Positions 42,125-49,041 of a stretch of DNA of 64,000 nt are shown piece by piece. The DNA comes from Planctomycetota bacterium (lineage in GTDB: Bacteria; Planctomycetota; UBA1135; GCA-002686595), in contig JADJQU010000006.1 of NCBI GenBank assembly GCA_016712565.1, positions 62,001-126,000 on the forward strand, in the 5' to 3' direction. Positions within the stretch are counted from its first letter, which is position 1. Each line of letters begins with the position of its first letter. The notes under the pieces are model-generated. The model searched no databases and was not told where the DNA came from. It saw only the letters and a list, made by a program, of their open reading frames with translations. The position numbers were made by a program, and so were the translations under genes.

Positions 42125-42889
42125 GTGACCAGCCTCGAAATCCGCACCCCCGAGGGCATCGTGCTGCGCAGCGAGCTGGCGGGGGCGGGCTCGCGCTTCG
42201 CCGCCGCCCTGATCGACGGCTCCATGTTCGTGGTGCTCTACCTGATGCTCGGCCTGCTCTCCGCCCTGGTCGTCAGCATCGGCGGCGGGGCCGTGGCGGA
42301 GTTCCTGGGCGGCGTTCTTCTGGCGGGGCTGATTCCCGTGTACGTGGCCTTCAATGCGCTGACCCACCTGTTTGGACGGGGCCAGACGGTGGGCAAGCGC
42401 GTGCTCGGCCTGCGGGTGACGACCCTCGAGGGCTATCCGCCCAGCGGACTGTCCTTGATCCTGCGCGGCCTCTTGCTCCCCGTGGACGCCCTGATCCCGC
42501 TGCCGGTGCCCGGGATCATCGGCATGGCCGCCATCGCGCTCACCGATCGCCGCCAGCGCCTGGGGGACATGGTCGGCGCCACGGTGGTGATCCTCGAGGC
42601 GCCCCTGCCGGCCTCCGCCGAGCCCTTCCCGGGGGAAAGCTGGTCCGCCCTGGAGCCGAAGTCCCTGTCCCTGTCCCCGGGGCTCGCGGCACGCCTGGGG
42701 CCCGAGGATTTCGCGCTGCTGCGGGACCTCCTGGGCCGCGACCCCCTGGAGCCGGGCAGCAAGCGCGAGCTCTTCGTGCGCACCGCCAATCACTACGCCG
42801 CGCGGCTCGAATTGGGCCGCTTCGAGGACGCCCGCGTGTTCTTGAAGGAGCTTTACCTCTACCTGCGCGAGGCTCGGGGGGGAGCCTGA
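42125..42889 (+). CDS. RDD family membrane protein
   Basis: A 254-residue RDD protein. It opens with the beta segment SLEIRTPEGIVLRSELAGAG followed by the first helix, which starts with R-F-A-A-A-L-I-D (the R-D-D pattern). A second helix region (VVLYLMLGLLSALVV) and GGVLLAGLIPVYVAFNALTH lead to GQTVGKRVLGLRV, the strongly conserved loop, then DRRQRLGDMVGATVVI. Residues 170-254 form a soluble tail. RDD proteins may be ion antiporters, which is shown only for some members; the cluster with SpoIIM, MoxR and DUF58 points to an envelope-associated system. GTG 42125 was chosen because it starts at the family's first strand; no Shine-Dalgarno lies before it. Confidence 0.88.
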   Translation: MTSLEIRTPEGIVLRSELAGAGSRFAAALIDGSMFVVLYLMLGLLSALVVSIGGGAVAEFLGGVLLAGLIPVYVAFNALTHLFGRGQTVGKRVLGLRVTTLEGYPPSGLSLILRGLLLPVDALIPLPVPGIIGMAAIALTDRRQRLGDMVGATVVILEAPLPASAEPFPGESWSALEPKSLSLSPGLAARLGPEDFALLRDLLGRDPLEPGSKRELFVRTANHYAARLELGRFEDARVFLKELYLYLREARGGA

Positions 42890-43031
42890 CCGGCGGGAAT
42901 TCGACCGAACCGCGCATGGGATGCGGGCTGCGTCGGGGCGCCCGGGCGTGGGGCCGGCGACCCAAGGCCCGGGGCGCGACCGCGGGGTGGCGCCGCTGCG
43001 CCCGGGCCGTTGGAGAACCGCCCCCAGGTGC

Positions 43032-43037
43032 TAGTCT
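43032..43037 (+). promoter_or_regulatory. Candidate -10 element (TAGTCT) for the DUF1800 gene
   Basis: TAGTCT ends six bases before the ATG at 43044. As with several other genes here the initiation site would be at or very near the start codon. There is no Shine-Dalgarno in the short leader. Confidence 0.3.
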
Positions 43038-43043
43038 TTCCCC

Positions 43044-44486
43044 ATGAAATCTCGCGCCTGGCTGGAACCCCTCGCGGCGGAGCGCTGGGACCGCGCCGCG
43101 GCGGCCCACCTGGCCCGCCGCGCCGGCTTCGGCGCCACTCCCGAGGAACTGGACCGCCTGGTGGCCCTCGGTCCGAAGGGCGTCGTCGCGAGCTTCGTCG
43201 ATTGGCCCGAGGAGGAGCCCTTGCTCGACCAGCGGCAGGCCGAGCACGGCACCGCGCTCGCGGACCTGCGCGAGGGCACGACCAGCGCCCAGGACGCCGT
43301 CTCGCGCCTGCGCGAGCAGTGGCTGTGGCGCATGGTGGCCACGGAGCATCCCCTGCGAGAGAAGCTGGCCCTGCTCTGGCACGACCACTTCGCCACGGCG
43401 GAGAGCAAGGTGGTGCGGGTGGCCCTGCTGCGCCGCCAGTACGAGACCTTCCAGAAGTTGGGCGGCGGCACCTTCCGCGCCCTGGCGGGTGCCATCGCCC
43501 GGGATCCGGCGATGCTGGTCTACCTCGACAACCGCGTCAGCAAGAAGAAGCACCCCAACGAGAACTTCGCGCGCGAGCTGTTCGAGCTCTTCACCCTGGG
43601 CATCCACAACTACGAGCAGCGCGACGTGGCCGAGGTGGCGCGCGTGTTCACGGGCTGGACCACCAAGGAGCGCGACGCCGCCGAGTTCCGCTTCGACCCG
43701 GCCATCCACGATTCCAATGACAAGCTGGTGCTGGGTCAGGTGATCGGCGGCCGCGGCGGCGCCCGCGGCGAGGAGGAGGGCGACTTGGTGCTCGACCTGC
43801 TCGTGGCCCGCGACGAATGCGCGCGCTTCGTGGCGGAGAAGCTCCTGCGCTGGTTCTTGACCCACGAACCGCAGCCGGACCTCGTGGACGAACTTGCGCG
43901 GGTGTTCCAGCAGAACGGGAGCTCGATCCGCGAGACCCTGCGCGTCCTGTTCGCCTCCGAGGGCTTCCACGCCGCCGAATTCCGCTTCCGGCTCTACAAG
44001 ACGCCCGTGGATTGGGCGGTCAGCGGCGCGCGGCTCCTCGGCCTGCGCAACGTGCACTTGCTGGGCCTCGACAAGCGTCTGGCGCGCATGGGAATGAAGC
44101 TCCTGGAGCCGCCCTCGGTGGCCGGCTGGGACAGCGGACGCGGGTGGATCCAGTCCTCGCAACTCGCCGAGCGCTACGAACTGGCCTTGGCCCTGGCCTC
44201 GGTGGCCCACTCGCGACGTCCGGTCCACGGGGCCGCCGCCGCGGACTTCGACTCCCTGGGCGCCGGCCTCGAACAGGACCCCAAGGCCCTGTGCGACCGC
44301 CTGTGCGGCCGTCTCCTGCAGCGCGACCTCGCGCCAGAGGCCCGAGCCGTGGTCCTGGAGCATCTGGAGGCCGACAGCGCCCTGCTGGAGCAGGGCGAGC
44401 GGAGAGTCGCGCACCGGATCCAGCGTGAGCGGGTTCGCACCTTGACGCACCTGCTCTTGTGCTCGCCGGAGTTCGCACTCGCATGA
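43044..44486 (+). CDS. DUF1800 family protein
   Basis: A 480-residue DUF1800 protein. It shows the family pattern AAAAHLARRAGFGATPEEL at the N-terminus, LREKLALLWHDHFATAESK, DPAMLVYLDNRVSKKKHPNE (cut here), NFARELFELFTLGIHNY and PPSVAGWDSGRGWI. No classical signal peptide is seen, unlike some members. The function is unknown; DUF1800 proteins are nearly always paired with DUF1501 proteins, abundant in Planctomycetota and Bacteroidota, and may be cytoplasmic or exported partners. ATG 43044; its TGA overlaps the DUF1501 ATG (ATGA), so the two are made together. Confidence 0.9.
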   Translation: MKSRAWLEPLAAERWDRAAAAHLARRAGFGATPEELDRLVALGPKGVVASFVDWPEEEPLLDQRQAEHGTALADLREGTTSAQDAVSRLREQWLWRMVATEHPLREKLALLWHDHFATAESKVVRVALLRRQYETFQKLGGGTFRALAGAIARDPAMLVYLDNRVSKKKHPNENFARELFELFTLGIHNYEQRDVAEVARVFTGWTTKERDAAEFRFDPAIHDSNDKLVLGQVIGGRGGARGEEEGDLVLDLLVARDECARFVAEKLLRWFLTHEPQPDLVDELARVFQQNGSSIRETLRVLFASEGFHAAEFRFRLYKTPVDWAVSGARLLGLRNVHLLGLDKRLARMGMKLLEPPSVAGWDSGRGWIQSSQLAERYELALALASVAHSRRPVHGAAAADFDSLGAGLEQDPKALCDRLCGRLLQRDLAPEARAVVLEHLEADSALLEQGERRVAHRIQRERVRTLTHLLLCSPEFALA

Positions 44487-45727
44487 AGCCCGATGCCCTT
44501 TCGCGCCGCGCGTTCCTCGGCACCAGCGTGACCGCGCTCGGCGGCCTGGCCTTCAGCTCCGCGGGGCTCCCGGCCCTGGGGCGGCCCCGCGGCGGGCCCC
44601 CGCGCATTCTCGTGGTGCTCGAGCTGCGCGGCGGCCTCGACGGCCTCGCCGCCCTGCAGCCCGCCAACCACGAGCGACTGATGCGCGTGCGCCCGACGCT
44701 CGCCAAGCCCGCGGCCCAATTGGAGCTCCTGGCCGACGACTGCGGCCTGCATCCGCGCCTCGCCCGCATCGCGGCCCGCTTCCGCGCGGGAGGCCTGGGC
44801 ATCTGGCGCGGGGTGGGCCACGACCAGCCGAGCCTCTCGCACTTCGAGAGTCGCGACTGGTGGGACGAGGGTCTCGTCGGCGAAGTGCGCACGGGGACGG
44901 GGTGGCTCGGCCGTTTCGGCGAGACCCTGCCGCCCGATCCCCTGGCCATGCTGGCCATCGGGGACGGATCGCTTCCCGGCTCGATGCGCGGAGTGTCGCG
45001 CCGGCCGCCCGCCGTGCGCGGCCTGTCGGGGCTCGCCCTGCGCGGGCCCGAAGCGCCGGGAACCAAGGGCAATCTGCGCGGCGTCCAGCGCGCCGAGGCC
45101 ATCGAGCGCATGTTCAGCGCCACCCGCGGCGATGGGGAGCTCGAGTTCGTGGCCCGGCTGGGGCTGGAGACCGCCCTGGCCGCGCGGCGACTGGCGGATG
45201 CCGAGGAGCGGCGGCCCAAGACCGGCTTCCCGCGCTCGCGCCTGGCCACCGATCTGGCCGCCGTGGCGGCGGTGATCGACTCGAACCTGCCCACGCGCGT
45301 GTTCCACGTGGTTCAGGACGGCTACGACACCCACGCGGATCAGGCGGCCAGCCTCGAGCGCCTGCTGGGGGACCTCGATGCCTCCGTGGACGCGTTCCTG
45401 ACGCACCTCGCGGCCCAGGGTCGCCTGGGGGAAGTGCTCCTGATGACGACCACCGAATTCGGCCGCCGCGTGGCCGAGAGCGGCGAGGGCGGCAGCGCCG
45501 GCACCGACCACGGCACGGCGAGCGTGTTGTTCCTGGCGGGCGGCGGGGCGCGCCCGGGCCTCTTCGGCCCCGCGCCGGACCTCGAACGCCTGGATTCCGC
45601 GGGCAACTACGCCGCCGGCGTCGATTTCCGCCGCATCTTCGCGGGCGTGTTGAGCCAATGGCTCGGCGCCGACCCCGCCGAGCTGCTCGGTCCGCAGTTT
45701 GCTCCCGAGGACGTGGTGATCGCGTGA
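44483..45727 (+). CDS. DUF1501 family protein, Tat-exported
   Basis: A 414-residue DUF1501 protein with an alkaline phosphatase-like fold in the family. The twin-arginine signal SRRAFLGTSVTALGG is present, cleavage probably around residues 30-36. Motifs: ILVVLELRGGLDGLAAL, GLHPRLARIAARF, GHDQPSLSHFESRDWW, then VVQDGYDTHADQ and LMTTTEFGRRVAES followed by GTDHGTASVLFLAGGGARPG, all family-typical. ATG 44483 overlaps the DUF1800 stop. A lipoprotein gene follows at once (TGATG). Function unknown; the Tat signal shows a folded, exported protein. Confidence 0.92.
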   Translation: MKPDALSRRAFLGTSVTALGGLAFSSAGLPALGRPRGGPPRILVVLELRGGLDGLAALQPANHERLMRVRPTLAKPAAQLELLADDCGLHPRLARIAARFRAGGLGIWRGVGHDQPSLSHFESRDWWDEGLVGEVRTGTGWLGRFGETLPPDPLAMLAIGDGSLPGSMRGVSRRPPAVRGLSGLALRGPEAPGTKGNLRGVQRAEAIERMFSATRGDGELEFVARLGLETALAARRLADAEERRPKTGFPRSRLATDLAAVAAVIDSNLPTRVFHVVQDGYDTHADQAASLERLLGDLDASVDAFLTHLAAQGRLGEVLLMTTTEFGRRVAESGEGGSAGTDHGTASVLFLAGGGARPGLFGPAPDLERLDSAGNYAAGVDFRRIFAGVLSQWLGADPAELLGPQFAPEDVVIA

Positions 45728-47085
45728 TGCGTGTCACCCTGCTCGGTCTGCTGTTCCTGTCCGCCTGCGGGGCACCGCGCGCCGATCACCGGCCCCCGAA
45801 AGCGCCGGCAGGGGCGCCGGCGGTGGCGCCCCCGGTGACGTCGCCGGTGGCGTCGCCGGTGGCGTCGCCCACGGGCGCAGCGGCTCCCGAGTCCGCGGCC
45901 GCCGCGCCGACCTGGCTCCAGGCCTCCGCCTTGGAGGCCACGCCCGCCTGCGTGCCCATGCCGGCCGCGCCCTCGACCCAGCGGCCGGGCAAAGCCGCCG
46001 AAGCGGAGGCCGTGCCCACGGAGATTGCGCGCAACGAGAGCGTCGGCGCCCGCCTGCCGGAAGTGGGAGACCGCGCGGTGTTTGCCTTCGCGAGCGATGC
46101 GGGGGAGCAGTCCCTGTTCGAGGTCGCGGGCTTCGGCTATTCCCGCGCCGCCAAGGGTCGCGCCCTGTTGGCGGTCACCGACGCCGAGAACCGCGTGCTG
46201 TGGCAGAACGAGCGCGAGGCAGGCGCCCAGTGGCGCGATTTCTGCGCCTTCGTGGCTCCCGCCGCGGGCACCTATTCGATCTCGATCGCCGTGCTGGAGG
46301 GCGGTTTCCGCTTCGCCCTGGTGCGCCACAGCAACTACGCTCCCCTGGGCGCCGAGGCCCTGGACTTGGGCTCGCTCGAACAGGTCCACGGCCATCTGCC
46401 CAACGCGGACGCCGTGGCGCGTTTCCGACTGCCCGTTTCCGCGGGCGAGGAACTGGCCGTCAAGCTGGCGGGCACCCGCGAGGAGGCCCGGGAAGAAGCG
46501 CGCCGAGGGGCCGCCGAAGCCACGGCCATGGCCGCCGGCATGCAGCCCATGCGCGAAGGCGCGGCCGCCGGCCGCGGCGCGCCCAAGCCCCTGTTCCAGC
46601 TCTTCGAACTGGAGGTGGTCGAGCCGAAGGGCCCGGCTCGCGGTCCAGAGGCCCAGGCCGGCCCCGGGCAGGACGTGGTTCCCGGACCCTACCGGCGCCT
46701 GGTGGCGCGCGAGTCAGGCTTCCTCGAAGTTCGCGTGCGCGCGCGCCGGCCGATCGTGGGCGGCGGCCAGGGGGGCGGTCTCTTCGACCTGACCGTCGAA
46801 CGCAACCTCGCGCCGATCGAGGTGTCCGGCGTGGTCGTGGACCACGAGGACGAGCCGCTGGCGGGGGTGGAACTGCTGTTCGTCCGCGAGCCCGACGCCG
46901 ACCCGATCTGGCGCGCGCGCACCGACGGGGCGGGGCGCTACACGGCCAGCCTGCTCCACGGCGACCTGGCGGTGCAGATGGTGGGGGAGCGCCGGGCGGC
47001 CCAGTCCCTGGTGCGCGTGCGCGTGGATCGCCCCGGGGTCCTCGACCTCGTGTTCCTTCCAGGGGCCCGCGTGGGCGGCCGCTGA
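45727..47085 (+). CDS. Lipoprotein with carboxypeptidase regulatory-like C-terminal domain
   Basis: A 452-residue exported protein. The signal MRVTLLGLLFLSAC ends in a good lipobox (L-S-A-C), so Cys14 is likely lipidated. A Pro/Ala/Ser-rich linker with short repeats (PVASPVASPT) spans residues about 20-100. Residues 105-210 look like a bacterial pre-peptidase-type beta domain (FAFASDAGEQSLFEV and APAAGTYSISIAVLEGG). The C-terminal 90 residues (VSGVVVDHEDEPLAGVELLF, then TDGAGRYTASLL) form a carboxypeptidase regulatory-like/CnaB-type fold. No catalytic motif. ATG 45727 overlaps the DUF1501 stop by one base; an in-frame GTG directly before it (45724) is an alternative. It may work with the DUF1501/DUF1800 pair at the cell surface (inference). 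Confidence 0.78.
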   Translation: MRVTLLGLLFLSACGAPRADHRPPKAPAGAPAVAPPVTSPVASPVASPTGAAAPESAAAAPTWLQASALEATPACVPMPAAPSTQRPGKAAEAEAVPTEIARNESVGARLPEVGDRAVFAFASDAGEQSLFEVAGFGYSRAAKGRALLAVTDAENRVLWQNEREAGAQWRDFCAFVAPAAGTYSISIAVLEGGFRFALVRHSNYAPLGAEALDLGSLEQVHGHLPNADAVARFRLPVSAGEELAVKLAGTREEAREEARRGAAEATAMAAGMQPMREGAAAGRGAPKPLFQLFELEVVEPKGPARGPEAQAGPGQDVVPGPYRRLVARESGFLEVRVRARRPIVGGGQGGGLFDLTVERNLAPIEVSGVVVDHEDEPLAGVELLFVREPDADPIWRARTDGAGRYTASLLHGDLAVQMVGERRAAQSLVRVRVDRPGVLDLVFLPGARVGGR

Positions 47086-47830
47086 CCCGCTCCGATACTG
47101 GCCCGCATCGCTGGGGATCGACACGCCGGGACCCCCCCAGGACCGGCCCGGAAGGCCCCGCCAGGGCCGTTTTTCGGCCGCGGCGGGCGAGCGGCTGTAA
47201 CTGCATTTACAGTAACGACTTAGGCCGAAATCCGCAGCCATGCGGGGCGGCCCGGGCGGGGGCGGGCAGGTCGCCCTCCTCGCGGCCAAACTCTTTCCCA
47301 ACAAAGAAACAAAAAGACCAAAAACAAGTTTTTTGGCGAGGACGCCCAGGCTTGGGCAATTTGGGGGGCGCGGCTTCGACGCAAAGGGGGGGGAGGTAGT
47401 TGTTACGAAAAAAATCGCCCCAACGACGGAGGGCGGCGCGGCGAGGGAGGGGGGGACAGGCTGGAGTTTTTCCCCGCGGCCCGGCGTTTGACGACCCGCC
47501 CCCGGCGGCGGTCGAGGCCCATCCAAACGCGGCACGAGTCAGCCGCGACCCACCAACACCAAAAAACAAGTTAAAAAAAACACCCCCACTTTTTTGGGGG
47601 GGAACGCGATTGACGACAGCGGAAAGTTGTTGGCGGGGAAGGCGGGTGGGGATCGCCGGCCTCTTCCGGGGCCCCCGGCGACGCCGGTTGGTCCCCCCCC
47701 CCCTTTTCGGCGGCGGGACTCCCCCCCCCCTTCCTCGCGCCCGGGCCGGGGCAAGAGGCGCCCCCCCCAGCCCCGGCGGCGTTTCCCGCCCGGGGGCCCC
47801 GCGCCCCTCAACCCAGCCTGCGGGGCAGTC
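47086..47830. other. Gene-free gap with homopolymer-rich, composition-anomalous DNA
   Basis: No gene was recognised in these 745 bases between two convergent genes. The first part (to about 47240) is ordinary GC-rich DNA with two small hairpins: GGCCG-TTTTT-CGGCC near 47165-47180 and CTGTAA-CTGCAT-TTACAG at 47195-47212. From about 47280 to 47790 the DNA changes: long runs of A, G and C (such as eight or more G or C in a row), A-rich tracts unlike anything else in the window, and a 14-15-base string ACCAAAAACAAGTT at 47317-47330 that returns at 47558-47572. The few open frames there encode only low-complexity peptides. Degraded mobile DNA or a poorly resolved sequence stretch are both possible. 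Confidence 0.6.
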
Positions 47831-48775
47831 TCAGTCGCTGGCGGGCGCGCGGCCGATGCGACCCCGGAAGCGCTCCAGGGCGGCGATCTGTTCGTCGCTC
47901 AGGCGCTCACCCCGGGCCCCTTCGAACACCGGCTGCGAGCCCGGGCGGCGCGCGCCCGAGGGATCGTCGGCTGCCTCCGCGGCGGCCCCTGGACGGGGTG
48001 AGGCCGGCGCCGGGCTGGCCTCGACCGGCGGGTCCACCGGGATGCCCATGGCGCGAGCGAACTCGGAGCCGGCGTGGCGCAGGCGGACGTTCCAGACCTC
48101 GCGCACGCCCGAGGCCCAGAGGAACACGCCGAACAGGGGCAGCATCCAGGAGCCTGTTTCCAGGAACGCCAGGGAGTAGATCCCGTAGGCGATCATCGCC
48201 AAGGCGATCCACTGGCCCATGCGGGCGACGGCACGGGTGGCGCTGACCCAATCGGTGCGCAGGCCGATCAGGGCCCGCGCGAGCCGGCCGCCGTCCAGGG
48301 GAAAGGCGGGCAGCAGGTTGAACAGGGCGAGCGAGAGATTCGCGGCGGCGAACAGGCCGGCCGTGACCTCCAGGCCGCTGCCGCGCACGAACTCGCCCTT
48401 CAGGGCTCCGGTGAGGGCGCCCTCGGCCAGGAAGGGGAGCGCGAGGAGCGTCAGGGCCAGGTTGACCGCCGGCCCGGCGAAGGCGATCCAGCCCTCGATG
48501 CGCGAGTTCTCGGGGATGCGGCTCATGCGCGTCAGGCCGCCGAGGGGCCAGAGCGTCACGTCGACCACCTGCAGGCCGAAGCGCCGCGCCACGAAACCGT
48601 GACCGAGCTCGTGGAGCAGCACGATGCCGAACAGGCCGCCGATCACGCTGACGTTGAGCCACGCGGCGCTGAAGGGCCAACCCACGAGCAGCATCACCAC
48701 CACGAGGACCACGAAGGTCCAGTGCAGTCGCACGCGGATGCCGAGGAAGTTGGCGATTTCGAGGGAGCCGAACAC
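47831..48775 (-). CDS. M50 (site-2 protease) family membrane metalloprotease
   Basis: A 314-residue intramembrane zinc protease. Helix 1 (LHWTFVVLVVVMLLVGW) precedes the zinc motif HELGH in GIVLLHELGHGFVARRFG, and the second metal-site motif is FNLLPAFPLDGGRLARALIG, both typical of S2P proteins of the SpoIVFB/Rip3 type. The start GTG 48775 gives VFGSLEIANFLGIRV, the expected N-terminus of these proteases; the frame continues upstream to 48904 only by reading the tandem repeat and is not used. About 60 residues at the C-terminus are a soluble Pro/Ala/Arg-rich tail instead of a CBS pair. No anti-sigma factor or other obvious substrate is encoded next to it. Confidence 0.9.
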   Translation of the reverse strand: MFGSLEIANFLGIRVRLHWTFVVLVVVMLLVGWPFSAAWLNVSVIGGLFGIVLLHELGHGFVARRFGLQVVDVTLWPLGGLTRMSRIPENSRIEGWIAFAGPAVNLALTLLALPFLAEGALTGALKGEFVRGSGLEVTAGLFAAANLSLALFNLLPAFPLDGGRLARALIGLRTDWVSATRAVARMGQWIALAMIAYGIYSLAFLETGSWMLPLFGVFLWASGVREVWNVRLRHAGSEFARAMGIPVDPPVEASPAPASPRPGAAAEAADDPSGARRPGSQPVFEGARGERLSDEQIAALERFRGRIGRAPASD

Positions 48776-48826
48776 GTGGCAACGCCCGGAGCCTGCGCCG
48801 GACGCGAAGGGTGAAGGGGAGGGCCT

Positions 48827-48882
48827 GAGTGGAGCGGTCGGAGTGGAGCTGTCGGAGTGGAACTGTCGGAGTGGAGCGGGAG
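48827..48882. repeat. Four 14-bp direct repeats between divergent M50 and AOR genes
   Basis: Four tandem units of 14 bases (consensus GAGTGGAGCTGTCG; starts at 48827, 48841, 48855, 48869) with one to four changes each. They lie 52 bases upstream of the M50 start and about 110 bases before the candidate AOR promoter. They may be iterated regulator sites or a simple expansion. Confidence 0.7.
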
Positions 48883-48998
48883 CCGGCCGGGGAAAGCGCC
48901 GCACCCCGACCGGGATTTCGTGGACCCCGGGGGGGCGCCGGCCCCCATGGGGCGGGGCGGTCCCCGCGGTCCCGGGGCGTACGGGGGACCGGACAGTT

Positions 48999-49004
48999 TA
49001 TAAG
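48999..49004 (+). promoter_or_regulatory. Candidate -10 element (TATAAG) for the AOR-MoaD gene
   Basis: TTTATAAGG is the most AT-rich string in the 266-base divergent spacer. Initiation about 8 bases further on would leave a leader of about 30 bases before GTG 49042, which supports that start over the open frame extending upstream. Confidence 0.4.
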
Positions 49005-49041
49005 GACCCTGGCTAGGACGCCGCAGAGGCCCCTGCAATCC

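Noticed and set aside
47240..47811. Short open frames in the homopolymer-rich gap
   Set aside because: They encode low-complexity Pro/Gly/Arg or Lys runs, have no domain similarity and no ribosome binding site.
48829..49041. Upstream extension of the AOR frame through the 14-bp repeats
   Set aside because: The first AOR strand appears after GTG 49042, and a candidate promoter at 48999-49004 lies inside the extension.
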